A stretch of 48,153 bases of DNA, from positions 1-48,153 of the forward strand of contig SFVC01000015.1 of NCBI GenBank assembly GCA_004560375.1, written 5' to 3'. Shown piece by piece: positions 38,899 through 47,120 of this stretch (the stretch's first letter is position 1; each line of letters opens with the position of its first letter). The notes below the pieces were generated by a model. That model made no database searches and had not been told where the DNA came from. It worked only from the letters and a program-made list of their open reading frames with translations. The translations under genes were made by a program, and so were the position numbers. This stretch comes from a bacterium (GTDB lineage: Bacteria; Bacillota; Clostridia; Oscillospirales; Oscillospiraceae).

Positions 38899-39954
38899 AT
38901 GAAAAAGCACAACATCGTCAAGAAATTCTTCGCCGTCGCCGCGGCCGCGGCCCTGTCCCTCTCCCTATTCGCCTGCAATGGCGGCACGGTTACCAGCTCC
39001 GACGGCCCCGACGTCACCGCGGGCGGTTCCTCGGAGCCCGCCCCCGGCAAGACCTACAAGGCCGCCATCATCAAGCTTACCGACCACCCCTCCCTGGATG
39101 AGATCGCCCAAGCCATTGAGAAGCAGCTCGACAAGCTGGCCGCCGACAACGGCGTCACCATTGAGCGCACCACCACCTCCGGCCAGGGGGACGAGACCAC
39201 CCTGAAGCAGCTGGCCGACCAGGCCATCGCCGACCAGGTGGACGTGATCATCCCCGTGGCCACCGGCGCCGCCAAGATCTCCGCCCTGGCCGCCGAGGAC
39301 ACCAAGACCCCCGTGGTGTTCGCCGCCGTGTCCTACCCCGACGAGGAGAGCGTGGCCCTCACCGGCATCGACTACGTCACCGGCACCAGCGACGCACTGA
39401 ACACCCGGTTCATCATCGACATGATGCTGGCCCAGAACCCGGAGCTGAAGAAGGTGGGCCTGCTCTACTCCCTGTCCGAGGACAACTCCATCCGCCCCAT
39501 CGCCGAGGCCAAGGAATACCTCACCGAGAAGGACATCCCCTACTCCGAGCAGACCGCCAACTCCAACGACGAGGTCATCGCCGCCGCGGCCGCCCTGGCC
39601 GCCGAGGGCGTGGACGCTATCTTCACTCCCACCGACAACAAGATCGCCGTGGCGGAGCTGGCCATCTACCAGAACCTCATTGACGCGGGCATCCCCCACT
39701 ACACCGGGGCGGACTCCTTCGTGCGAAACGGCGCCTTCGCCACCTGCGGCGTGAACTACACCGAGCTGGGCGGGCGCACCGCCGACCTGGCCTACGAGGC
39801 GCTGACAAAGGGCATGGACGGCCTGGAGGACTACTACCTGATGGACGGCGGCATCATCACCGTCAACACCGAGACCGCCGCCGGGCTGAACGCCGACTAC
39901 TCCATGTTTAAGGACATGGGTACCCTGGTGGAGGTTCAGACCACAGAAGATTGA
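38899..39954 (+). CDS. trpX: ABC transporter substrate-binding lipoprotein (TrpX-like)
   Basis: This 351-residue lipoprotein has an n-region MKKHNIVKKFF, a hydrophobic core and lipobox SLFAC at about residues 22-26, then a short low-complexity linker and the binding fold. The fold belongs to the ABC_sub_bind family (PF04392): AAIIKLTDHPSLDEIAQAIE, VDVIIPVATGAAK, TPVVFAAVSYPDEESV and VDAIFTPTDNKIA. Members under T-box control were predicted to bind tryptophan (TrpX). ATG 38899 follows GGAGGAAAA; longer in-frame reading would enter the T-box. It is the first gene of an operon with permease and ATPase genes further down. Confidence 0.88.
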   Translation: MKKHNIVKKFFAVAAAAALSLSLFACNGGTVTSSDGPDVTAGGSSEPAPGKTYKAAIIKLTDHPSLDEIAQAIEKQLDKLAADNGVTIERTTTSGQGDETTLKQLADQAIADQVDVIIPVATGAAKISALAAEDTKTPVVFAAVSYPDEESVALTGIDYVTGTSDALNTRFIIDMMLAQNPELKKVGLLYSLSEDNSIRPIAEAKEYLTEKDIPYSEQTANSNDEVIAAAAALAAEGVDAIFTPTDNKIAVAELAIYQNLIDAGIPHYTGADSFVRNGAFATCGVNYTELGGRTADLAYEALTKGMDGLEDYYLMDGGIITVNTETAAGLNADYSMFKDMGTLVEVQTTED

Positions 39955-39957
39955 GCG

Positions 39958-40749
39958 ATGGAACCCCCGAGCTGCCTGCGGGAATTTTACGAGGCCCACT
40001 GCGATGAAGACGCCCGGCTGAGAAGCCGCCAGGGCATGGTGGAGTTTCTCACCACTATGCGGTATATTGAAAAATACCTGAAGCCGGGGGATCGGGTCAT
40101 CGAGATCGGGGCAGGTACGGGCCGCTACTCTCATGCGCTGGCCCAGGCGGGCTACCAAGTGGACGCGGTGGAGCTGCTGGAACATAATATTGATGTGTTC
40201 CGGCAGAACACCCTTCCCGGCGAGCCCGTCACCGTCCGGCAGGGAAACGCTCTGGAGCTGTCCTGCTTCCCGGACGGAGCCTATGACATCACCCTTCTGC
40301 TGGGCCCCCTGTACCATTTGTATACAAAGGAGGAGCAGCGCAGGGCGCTGGCTGAGGCCCTGCGGGTGACGAGGCCTGCCGGGGTGGTGTTTGCCGCCTA
40401 CTGTGGAAACGATGCCACCGTACTCCAGTGCTGTTTTGGCCGGAAGTTTCTGAAAGACCCCCGCTATCTGGCCTTGACCGACTTGGACACTTTCAAGCTG
40501 TCCTCCACCCCGGAGGAGATATTCGCCCTTCACCGCAGGGAGGACATCGACGCTCTGATGGACGGCCTGCCTGCCCAGCGCCTGCATTTCGTGGGCGCGG
40601 ACATGGCCACCGGTTACCTGCGGGACACCATGGAGCAGATGGACGACGAGATGTATGAGCTTTACCTCCAGTACCATTTCGCCATCTGCGAACGGCCCGA
40701 CCTGGTGGGCGCATCCAACCACTTTTTGGACGTGTTCCGGAAATTGTAA
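39958..40749 (+). CDS. Class I SAM-dependent methyltransferase inserted in the trpXYZ operon
   Basis: This 263-residue soluble protein has the Rossmann-like methyltransferase fold: motif I DRVIEIGAGTGRYSHALA (about residues 45-62), acidic motif II end VDAVELLEHN, and motif IV-like YDITLLLGPLYHLYT (about 110). The ending (DEMYELYLQYHFAICERPDL then VGASNHFLDVF) is typical of small-molecule methyltransferases in clostridia. The target is unknown. It starts three bases after trpX stops and is followed, after a 53-base gap with a GC hairpin, by the permease gene. Operon position under a Trp T-box suggests, but does not prove, a link to indole compounds. Confidence 0.85.
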   Translation: MEPPSCLREFYEAHCDEDARLRSRQGMVEFLTTMRYIEKYLKPGDRVIEIGAGTGRYSHALAQAGYQVDAVELLEHNIDVFRQNTLPGEPVTVRQGNALELSCFPDGAYDITLLLGPLYHLYTKEEQRRALAEALRVTRPAGVVFAAYCGNDATVLQCCFGRKFLKDPRYLALTDLDTFKLSSTPEEIFALHRREDIDALMDGLPAQRLHFVGADMATGYLRDTMEQMDDEMYELYLQYHFAICERPDLVGASNHFLDVFRKL

Positions 40750-40802
40750 ACACCCCGCCCCCGGCCTTGTCGGGGGTGGGCGCACGAGAGGAGCTGAACC
40801 CC

Positions 40803-41732
40803 ATGGGTTCCATACTTTTGATCTCCCAGACCGCCCTGGAGCTGGGCTTCCAGTACGCCCTGGTGGCCATGGCCCTGTTTCTCAGCTACCGCATCCTGGA
40901 CATCGCCGACCTCACCACCGACGGCACCTTCGTGCTGGGGGCGGCGGTTTCCGTGACGGTGACGGCGGCGGGCCACCCCGTCCTGGCCATCCCGGCGGCC
41001 ATGCTGGCCGGAGCCTGCGCCGGGTTCGTCACCGCCTTCCTCCAGACCCGCATGGGGGTGCCCTCCATCCTGGCGGGCATCATCACCAACACCGGGCTGT
41101 ACACCGTCAACCTGATGGCCATGGGCTGGAAATCCAGCGCCAGCCTGATGAAGAAGGACACCGTGTTCTCCCTGGCCAAGGGGCTGTTTGGGGGCGCCTC
41201 CTTCTGGGTTCAGTGGCACGAGTTGATCCTGTCCGCCGCCGTCACCGTCCTGGCGGGGGTGCTGCTCTACCTGTTCCTGGGCACCCGGCTGGGGCTGAGC
41301 ATACGGGCCACCGGCGACAACCGGGACATGGTGCAGGCCTCGTCGGTAAACCCCACCTTTACCATCACCGTGGGGCTGTGCATGGCCAACGCCCTCACCG
41401 GGCTGTCCGGCGCGGTGGTGGGCCAGTACCAGCGCACGGTGGACATGGGCTCGGGCACCGGCATCGTGGTCATCGGCCTGGCCTGCCTCATCATCGGCGA
41501 GACCGTGGTGGGCCGCCGGGGCATGGGCCGGGGCGTCATCGCCGTGATGGTGGGCTCCATCATCTACCGCTTCATCTACGCCATCGTGTTCTACACCAAG
41601 GTGGTGCCGGTGGACTGCCTGAAGCTGCTCACCGCCGCCGTGGTGGCCCTGGCCATCGCCGCCCCCACCATCAAGGCCAGGGCGGGCTTCCACAAGCGGA
41701 AGCTGGCCGCGCTCCGGAAGGGAGGGCGCTGA
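40803..41732 (+). CDS. trpY: ABC transporter permease (TrpY-like)
   Basis: This 309-residue permease of the branched-chain/ribose-type (BPD_transp_2) superfamily is found with TrpX-type binding proteins. About eight to nine hydrophobic helices are visible. Characteristic segments are LSYRILDIADLTTDGTFVLG (residues 25-44), GVPSILAGIITNTGLYTVNL (about 85-104) and LSIRATGDNRDMVQASSVN in the cytoplasmic coupling loop. ATG 40803 follows GAGGAGC; an upstream in-frame GTG-type start is less likely. A GC-rich hairpin in the gap before it (about 40757-40783) has no T run. The ATPase gene starts two bases after its stop. Confidence 0.9.
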   Translation: MGSILLISQTALELGFQYALVAMALFLSYRILDIADLTTDGTFVLGAAVSVTVTAAGHPVLAIPAAMLAGACAGFVTAFLQTRMGVPSILAGIITNTGLYTVNLMAMGWKSSASLMKKDTVFSLAKGLFGGASFWVQWHELILSAAVTVLAGVLLYLFLGTRLGLSIRATGDNRDMVQASSVNPTFTITVGLCMANALTGLSGAVVGQYQRTVDMGSGTGIVVIGLACLIIGETVVGRRGMGRGVIAVMVGSIIYRFIYAIVFYTKVVPVDCLKLLTAAVVALAIAAPTIKARAGFHKRKLAALRKGGR

Positions 41733-41733
41733 T

Positions 41734-42534
41734 ATGCTGCGGATTGACAACATCTCCAAAACCTTCAACCCGGGCACCGTCAACGAAAAGACGGCCCTGG
41801 ATCACCTGTCCCTCCACCTGGCCCCCGGCGACTTCGCCACCATCATCGGCTCCAACGGGGCGGGCAAGTCCACCCTGCTCAACGCGGTGGCGGGCAGCTT
41901 TTTCGTGGACTCCGGCTCCATCACCCTGGGGGGCGAGGACGTGACCTTCACCCCCAACCACAAACGCAGCCGGGTCATCGGGCGGCTGTTCCAGGATCCC
42001 CTGCGGGGCACCGCCCCCTCCCTCACCATTGAGGAGAACCTGGCCCTGGCCTATCTGCGCTCGTCGGAGGGCACCGCCCCCCTCAGCCGGATCCGGAAGA
42101 AGGACAAGGAGTTCTTCGCGGAGCAGCTCAAGCTGCTGGGCATGGGGCTGGAGGATCGGATGCGCCAGCCGGTGGGGCTGCTGTCCGGCGGACAGCGCCA
42201 GGCCCTCACCCTGCTGATGGCCACCCTGGTCACCCCCAGGCTGCTGCTGCTGGACGAGCACACCGCCGCCCTGGATCCCGCCACGGCGGAGAAGGTGCTG
42301 GAGCTCACCCGCGCCATCGTGTCAGAGCACCACATCACCTGCCTGATGGTCACCCACAATATGCGGCAGGCGCTGGATCTGGGCACCCGCACCCTGATGA
42401 TGGCGGAGGGCCGGATTGTGCTGGACGTGTCCGGCCAGGAGCGGGCGGGCATGACGGTGGACGATCTGCTCCGCCGCTTCAAGACGGGAACCGGGCACGA
42501 CCTGGACAACGACCGGATCCTGCTGTCGGACTAA
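41734..42534 (+). CDS. trpZ: ABC transporter ATP-binding protein (TrpZ-like)
   Basis: This 266-residue ATPase energises the TrpXYZ importer. Walker A is GSNGAGKST (about residues 36-44), the Q-loop is in GRLFQDPLRGTAPSLTIEEN, the signature is LLSGGQRQALTLLMA, Walker B is LLLLDEHTAALDP and the H-loop is VTHNMRQA. Length and sequence match ATPases that accompany PF04392 binding proteins. ATG 41734 is two bases after the permease stop. The operon ends at a terminator shared with the converging dnaI gene. Confidence 0.92.
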   Translation: MLRIDNISKTFNPGTVNEKTALDHLSLHLAPGDFATIIGSNGAGKSTLLNAVAGSFFVDSGSITLGGEDVTFTPNHKRSRVIGRLFQDPLRGTAPSLTIEENLALAYLRSSEGTAPLSRIRKKDKEFFAEQLKLLGMGLEDRMRQPVGLLSGGQRQALTLLMATLVTPRLLLLDEHTAALDPATAEKVLELTRAIVSEHHITCLMVTHNMRQALDLGTRTLMMAEGRIVLDVSGQERAGMTVDDLLRRFKTGTGHDLDNDRILLSD

Positions 42535-42545
42535 ACGCAAAAACA

Positions 42546-42584
42546 GCGCCCCCCGGCTTGCGCCGGGGGGCGCCGCTGCTTTTT
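42546..42584 (+). terminator. Terminator of the trpXYZ operon
   Basis: GCGCCCCCCGGC (42546-42557) pairs with GCCGGGGGGCGC (42562-42573), followed by CGCTGCTTTTT. It touches the end of the converging dnaI gene. Confidence 0.85.
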
Positions 42585-43590
42585 AGGCATGGGCCAGCCG
42601 CAGGTCGTCCCCGTAGAAGGTGAGCTCCCGGAACAGCCCCCCGATACGGGAGGCCAGCTGGGGGGTATACCGCTGGGCGATATGCTCCATGGACAGATTG
42701 GTGGAGATGATGGTGTGCCGGCCGGACTGGAGACGGCCGTTTACCACCTCATACAGGGTGGTCTGGGCCAGGGGGGTGGTCAGTTCGCTGCCCAGATCGT
42801 CCAGGATCAGCAGATCGCAGGACAGAAACCGCCGGGCCTCGTCCCGGGCCTGCCGCCCCTCCTCCGCGTCCCTGGCGAAGCGGCGGGTCTCAAAGGCGGC
42901 GAACAGGCTGATGGCGGTGTCGTACACCACGGAGTACCCCCGGCAGGACACCTCCCGGGCGATACAGCCGGACAGAAAGGTCTTGCCCAGCCCGGTGCCA
43001 CCGGATAGCAGCAGGTTTTTCAGGGGGTAGTTGGGAAACTGCCGGGCGAAGCCCTCGCAGACCTGAACCACCCGGCGCATCTGCTCCCGAGGGGAGCGGC
43101 TCTGCCCCTGCCAGGGCGTGTCGCTGTAGACATCCAGCCGCAGATGGTCGAAGTCCTGCTCGTCGGTGAGGTTCAGCAGGGCGGTGAGGGCGTGGATCTG
43201 CTCCTGGGTGCACAGCTCCCGCAGGCAGGCACACATCCGCCCATCCTCTGTCCAGCCCCGATCCCTGCATTTGGGGCAGACGGGGGTGTCGTCCAGCGCG
43301 TCCGGGCCATAGCCCAGCCCCGCCAGCAGCCCGGCCCGCTCCTTTTGCAGCGCCTCGTTTCGGGCGCGGATGGCGGCAATCTCCGGGCCGTCCGCCGCCA
43401 CCGCCTTCCCTTCGACGGCCAGCTTGGCCAGATCCGCCATGGTGCCCCGGAGGGCGGCGTCCACCTGCCGCAGCCGGGGCTCCCGGGCGTACAGCTCCCG
43501 CTCCAGCTCAAACCGGCGGCGCTCCGCCCTGTCCCGGCGGCGCTCCAGCCGGGCCAGCGCCCTTCGCATGACGTCGGGCTCATAGGCCAT
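42583..43590 (-). CDS. dnaI: Replicative helicase loader DnaI/DnaC-like AAA+ ATPase
   Basis: This 335-residue protein loads the replicative helicase at origins. A charged coiled-coil-like N-terminus (about residues 1-95, rich in Arg and Glu) precedes a zinc-binding motif (VCPKCRDRGW...MCAC, about 103-120). The AAA+ domain follows: Walker A GGTGLGKTFLSG (about 195), Walker B LLILDDLGSE (about 255) and sensor-like IISTNLSMEHI (about 292). The C-terminal RIGGLF arginine motif is present. The start at 43590 follows the dnaD stop by one base. The pairing with dnaD is the standard clostridial primosome arrangement. Confidence 0.93.
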   Translation of the reverse strand: MAYEPDVMRRALARLERRRDRAERRRFELERELYAREPRLRQVDAALRGTMADLAKLAVEGKAVAADGPEIAAIRARNEALQKERAGLLAGLGYGPDALDDTPVCPKCRDRGWTEDGRMCACLRELCTQEQIHALTALLNLTDEQDFDHLRLDVYSDTPWQGQSRSPREQMRRVVQVCEGFARQFPNYPLKNLLLSGGTGLGKTFLSGCIAREVSCRGYSVVYDTAISLFAAFETRRFARDAEEGRQARDEARRFLSCDLLILDDLGSELTTPLAQTTLYEVVNGRLQSGRHTIISTNLSMEHIAQRYTPQLASRIGGLFRELTFYGDDLRLAHA

Positions 43591-43591
43591 A

Positions 43592-44557
43592 TCAGCCGCC
43601 CCCTTTCTCCTGTTCCGCTAAAAATTGATCCAGCCAATCACCGTTTTTCTCAATGCGCTCTCGGGTGGGCTGGAAGTCCCGGGGTTGATTTTGAGACGGC
43701 TGGGACTGCCGGCTGGGCGGCCTGTCCCCCGCCTCCACCTGCTGGGGGGTTTTGTACCCGGCGGCGTGCCAGGACTGCAAAATCTTGTTGGCATAGGGCC
43801 AGTTCATGGCCCCCTTCTTATAGACCGTGCGCTCATAGGCCATGCGGATCAGCTCTGTGCCCAGGCCCATGTCCACCCAGGCGGCGATGTAGGCCCGCTC
43901 CCGGCTCACGGCGGCGCGGCGCTCCGTCACCCCTACGGCGGACAGGATCTCCCACTCCCGCTGATCCACCAGCTCCTCCCGGCGCAGGTAGTCCTCCGCC
44001 CGCTCCAGGGTGTCCACCCCCAAACGCTTCCAGCGGAAGGCCTCCTTCTGGAGCTGGGGCATCCGGGGGCTGGCGGCGGGGTTTTTCTTCTGCCGCCTCT
44101 CCCGCCGTACCACCCAGCCGGCGAGCTGCAGGATCACCTCCGGCGGCAGGGCCAGATAGTCATACATGGTATACAGGCACCGGAGATCGTGGTCGGTGAG
44201 CATCCGGCCCAGCACCCCCTCCAGCTCCCGGCACAGGCCCTGGAAGCCGGGCTCCCTCTCCAGGGCGGCGGCGATCTCCGTCCTGCCGTACTCGGGCAGG
44301 CGGCCGTCCTCCGCGGGTGCGGGGGTGGGGGCGTTCTCCCGGGGCTGAACCAGCCCCAGGGCGGACAGGCGAGCCCAGGCGGGGCCCAGCCGCTCCTCCC
44401 CCCAGCGCAGGCGGGCGGCGGCCCGGGCAGGCTCCCCGCCGCACTCCAGCAGGGCCAGGTAGAGCAGGGCGCCGTCCCCGTCGCCGGACTCCACCAGCAG
44501 GCGGGCGGCCTGGGCGGACATGGACAGGATCTCATTGGGCAGCAGCAGCGCGGACAT
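43592..44557 (-). CDS. dnaD: DnaD-family primosome protein
   Basis: This 321-residue replication initiation/restart protein has an N-terminal winged-helix-like region (about residues 1-70) and then a DnaD domain (PF07261-like) at about 110-165 (FQGLCRELEGVLGRMLTDHD, then LRCLYTMYDYLALPPEVILQ). A second DnaD-like unit lies at about 205-275 (VSRERAYIAAWVDMGLGTEL and NWPYANKILQSWHAAGYKT). The end is hydrophilic and ends GDWLDQFLAEQEKGGG. Two tandem DnaD domains are common in clostridial members. The start at 44557 lies behind GGGAGAGGAGG. It is coupled to dnaI. Confidence 0.9.
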   Translation of the reverse strand: MSALLLPNEILSMSAQAARLLVESGDGDGALLYLALLECGGEPARAAARLRWGEERLGPAWARLSALGLVQPRENAPTPAPAEDGRLPEYGRTEIAAALEREPGFQGLCRELEGVLGRMLTDHDLRCLYTMYDYLALPPEVILQLAGWVVRRERRQKKNPAASPRMPQLQKEAFRWKRLGVDTLERAEDYLRREELVDQREWEILSAVGVTERRAAVSRERAYIAAWVDMGLGTELIRMAYERTVYKKGAMNWPYANKILQSWHAAGYKTPQQVEAGDRPPSRQSQPSQNQPRDFQPTRERIEKNGDWLDQFLAEQEKGGG

Positions 44558-44590
44558 GGCGGCACCTCCTCTCCCGCGTGTTTTTGACGC

Positions 44591-45892
44591 TCAGGCGTTT
44601 GCCTCCGCGGGCGCGGACAGCAGCTTGTCGATGGACACCAGCTTGACGCACAGCGTGAAAATTTTCATGGCCGTACTCAGATCCTCCAGGGAGGGATAGG
44701 TGGGGGCGATGCGGATGTTGCTGTCGTGGGGATCCCTGCCGTAGGGATAGGTGGCCCCCGCCCCGGTCATCACCACGCCGGCCTTCTTGGCCTTGGCCAC
44801 GATCTGCTTGGCGCAGCCGTCCAGCGAGTCAAAGGAGATGAAGTAGCCGCCCTTGGGGGTGGTCCAGGTGCCGATGCCCAGGCCGCCCAGCTCCTGCTCC
44901 AGGGTGCTGATCACCATCTCGAACTTGGGACGGAGGATATCCGCATGGAGGCGCATATGCTCCACCAGCCCGTGGATGTCCCCGAAGAACCGCGCGTGGC
45001 GCAGCTGGTTCACCTTGTCGTGGCCGATGGTCTGGATGGCCAGCTGGGCCTTGATGTCCTCCATGTTGTTGGGGGAGGTGGCGATGGCCGCCAGCCCGGA
45101 GCCGGGGAAGCTGATCTTGGAGGTGGAGGCGAACTTGTACACCAGATCCGGGTTGCCCGCCCGCTTGCACTCCGCCAGGATCTCAATCAGGTGATCCTGA
45201 TCCCGGTCGTACAAGTGGTGCACGCCGTAGGCGTTGTCCCAGTAGATGCGAAAATCCTTGGCCGCCGGCTTCAGCCGGGCGAACCGCCGCACCGTCTCGT
45301 CCGAGTAGGAGATCCCCTGGGGGTTGGAGTATTTGGGCACGCACCAGATGCCCTTGATGGCGTCATCCGACGCCACCAGCTCCTCCACCAGATCCATGTC
45401 CGGCCCGGTGGGGGTCATCGGTACGTTGATCATCTCGATGCCGAAGTATTGGGTGATGGCAAAGTGCCGGTCATAGCCCGGGACGGGGCACAGAAACTTC
45501 ACCTTGTCCAGCTTGCACCAGGGGGTGCTGCCCATGACGCCGTGGGTCATGGATCGGGAAATGGTATCGTACATGACGTTCAGGCTGGAGTTTCCGAAGA
45601 TGATGATGCTGTCGATGGGGTTTTCCATCATGTCGCCGATGAGCTCCTTGGCCTCCTTGATGCCGTCCAGAACGCCGTAGTTCCGGCAGTCGGTGCCGTC
45701 CTCACAGGTCAGATCGTCGCCGCTGCCCAGCACGTCCATCATCCCCATGGACAGATCCAGCTGCTCCGTGCAGGGCTTCCCCCGGGCCATGTTCAGATTC
45801 AGCCCCTTGCTCTGGTAGTCTTTATACTCCGCCTTCAACCGGGCCTTCAGGCTCTCCAGTTCTTCCCGGTTTAGTTCCACATATGGCTTCAT
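44591..45892 (-). CDS. PLP-dependent aminotransferase, MocR-type class I (aspartate aminotransferase-like)
   Basis: This 433-residue fold-type I aminotransferase is of the PF12897 'Aminotran_MocR' group, annotated as type Ic aspartate aminotransferases in some bacteria. The N-terminal GLNLNMARGKPCTEQLDLS motif is diagnostic. Downstream motifs are FGNSSLNVMYDTISR, PKYSNPQGISYSDETV, WDNAYGVHHLYD (Asp and Tyr near the PLP ring) and the Schiff-base lysine in FASTSKISFPGSG. Length is normal. I chose ATG 45892, with AAAGGAGA upstream. It is a single-gene unit with a clear promoter. The preferred amino acid cannot be fixed from sequence. Confidence 0.9.
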   Translation of the reverse strand: MKPYVELNREELESLKARLKAEYKDYQSKGLNLNMARGKPCTEQLDLSMGMMDVLGSGDDLTCEDGTDCRNYGVLDGIKEAKELIGDMMENPIDSIIIFGNSSLNVMYDTISRSMTHGVMGSTPWCKLDKVKFLCPVPGYDRHFAITQYFGIEMINVPMTPTGPDMDLVEELVASDDAIKGIWCVPKYSNPQGISYSDETVRRFARLKPAAKDFRIYWDNAYGVHHLYDRDQDHLIEILAECKRAGNPDLVYKFASTSKISFPGSGLAAIATSPNNMEDIKAQLAIQTIGHDKVNQLRHARFFGDIHGLVEHMRLHADILRPKFEMVISTLEQELGGLGIGTWTTPKGGYFISFDSLDGCAKQIVAKAKKAGVVMTGAGATYPYGRDPHDSNIRIAPTYPSLEDLSTAMKIFTLCVKLVSIDKLLSAPAEANA

Positions 45893-45925
45893 CGCGGTCT
45901 CCTTTCGCAATATGACGTGCTTATA

Positions 45926-45954
45926 GTTATACCGCATTTTCTCTGTTTGTGCAA
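45926..45954 (-). promoter_or_regulatory. Promoter of the aminotransferase gene
   Basis: On the minus strand TTGCAC (45949-45954), 17 bases and TATAAC (45926-45931), 34 bases before the start codon. Confidence 0.8.
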
Positions 45955-46051
45955 GCCTTTTATGGAGGAGCACCCGGAGATCTCCGGCAATCAGCCGGTG
46001 TGGGGCGGCCTGTGCCGCCTGGGGGGAGAAGCCCCCGCCGGACGGGGATGG

Positions 46052-46090
46052 GAAAGGGCCCCCGCCGGCGCTCAGCACCGGCGGGGGCCC
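46052..46090 (-). terminator. Terminator of the Hsp20 gene
   Basis: A 15-base-pair stem (AAGGGCCCCCGCCGG with CCGGCGGGGGCCCTT) closes a nine-base loop. The minus-strand T run is short (TTT, then CCCATCC). Confidence 0.7.
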
Positions 46091-46107
46091 TTCTGAAAAC
46101 AGAATTG

Positions 46108-46560
46108 TTATTCGATGGAGATGAAGTTGCTCTGGGGCAGCTCCCGTTTCTCCGCCTTGGGCATGGTCAGCCTGAGGATGCCGTCCTCAAACCTGGCGGA
46201 GATATCCTCCTGCCGCAGGTCGCCCACATAGAAGCTGCGGCTGCAGGCGCCCGCATAGCGCTCCCGGCGGATGTAGCGGCCCTGCTGATCCTGCTCGTCC
46301 TTGTCCAGCCCCTTGGAGGCGGTGATGGTCAGGTTGCCGTCCTTCAGCTCCACCTGGATCTCGTCCTTCTTGAACCCGGGCAGGTCGATGTCCACCTCGT
46401 AGTTGTCCCCCACCTCCCGGACGTCTGTCTTCATAATGTTCCGGGCGTGCTTGCCGTACAGCGGATCCCGACCGTTGTGGAGCGCGGGCATACGCATCAG
46501 GTCAAAGGGGTCGGAAAAGAACTCGTCAAACAGGTTTTCACCAAAAATGCTGGGTAACAT
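46108..46560 (-). CDS. Hsp20/alpha-crystallin small heat-shock protein
   Basis: This 150-residue ATP-independent holdase has an N-terminal arm MLPSIFGENLFDEFFSDPFD, then the alpha-crystallin domain at about residues 45-140 (MKTDVREVGDNYEVDIDLPG, FKKDEIQVELKDGNLTI, SRSFYVGD, ARFEDGILRLTMPK). The C-terminal tail ends SNFISIE with a degenerate IxI motif. The start at 46560 has GGAGG upstream; a longer in-frame start is rejected. A CIRCE operator overlaps its promoter, so HrcA repression and heat induction are expected. It is monocistronic. Confidence 0.95.
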   Translation of the reverse strand: MLPSIFGENLFDEFFSDPFDLMRMPALHNGRDPLYGKHARNIMKTDVREVGDNYEVDIDLPGFKKDEIQVELKDGNLTITASKGLDKDEQDQQGRYIRRERYAGACSRSFYVGDLRQEDISARFEDGILRLTMPKAEKRELPQSNFISIE

Positions 46561-46628
46561 ATCGATTCCTCCAATCAAATTGTGGCAGGAGCGGCTGCCT
46601 TTCGGCCCCTCCTCTGTCTTATGACTGT

Positions 46629-46657
46629 AGCATACACCCCAAAATTAGCACTGTCAA
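46629..46657 (-). promoter_or_regulatory. Promoter of the Hsp20 gene
   Basis: On the minus strand TTGACA (46652-46657), a 17-base spacer and TATGCT (46629-46634). The -35 box lies inside the CIRCE element. Confidence 0.8.
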
Positions 46658-46671
46658 GTGTAGAGTGCTAA
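46645..46671 (-). promoter_or_regulatory. CIRCE operator (HrcA binding site)
   Basis: TTAGCACTG (46645-46653), nine bases, GAGTGCTAA (46663-46671): the canonical CIRCE element with one mismatch in one arm. It overlaps the -35 box of the Hsp20 promoter. Confidence 0.93.
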
Positions 46672-46844
46672 TGTTTACAAAGGAACTAATCTTTGTTCAC
46701 AAAATATTCGATTTCCCGCACGGGAAAGGATGCCGGCGGGGCGGCCCATCAGGGCCCAATTTTTTGCTTTTTTGAAACCCGGACACGTTCCGATGTGATA
46801 TGATAGGTGAAAGCGGCTTTCAAGACCGAAAAGGAGCACTCCCT

Positions 46845-47120
46845 ATGAGAGAAGAAACCATGCTGCGAAAACTGAGATCCGGCGACCCCGCGGGGCTGGA
46901 GGCCCTGATGGATCGCTATCTGCCCCATGTGTCCGCGGTGGTGTGGAACATCCTCCGGGGCTCCATGAGCCCGGAGGACGGGGAGGAGACCGCCTCCGAC
47001 GTGTTCCTGGCCGCCTGGGAGCAGGCGGACGACCTGCGCCCGGGGCAATGGCGCGGAGAGTGTGTTTATGATAAAACGCCCTTGCAATTTCCGACAGGAT
47101 ACGCTACAATAAAGCCGTGA
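46845..47120 (+). pseudogene. Truncated sigma-70 family (ECF-like) sigma factor, region 2 only
   Basis: ATG 46845 with AAGGAGCA upstream starts a good sigma-70 region 2: LRKLRSGDPAGLEALMDRYL, PHVSAVVWNIL and GEETASDVFLAAWEQADDLR, to about residue 66. After DDLRPGQ (about base 47050) the sequence loses all family similarity and stops at 47118-47120, giving 91 residues in all. Region 4, the DNA-binding half needed for -35 recognition, is missing. A new promoter appears 30 bases after the break. I read this as a gene cut by insertion or recombination. The remnant would be inactive as a sigma factor, though region 2 alone could still bind core polymerase. Confidence 0.75.
47082..47110 (+). promoter_or_regulatory. 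Promoter of the lipoprotein leader
   Basis: TTGCAA (47082-47087), 17 bases and TACAAT (47105-47110) lie just downstream of the sigma-factor break, about 300 bases before the lipoprotein start. Confidence 0.7.

Noticed and set aside
38640..39101. Open frame across the T-box leader
   Set aside because: It overlaps T-box structural elements and the start of trpX in another frame, and has no family similarity.
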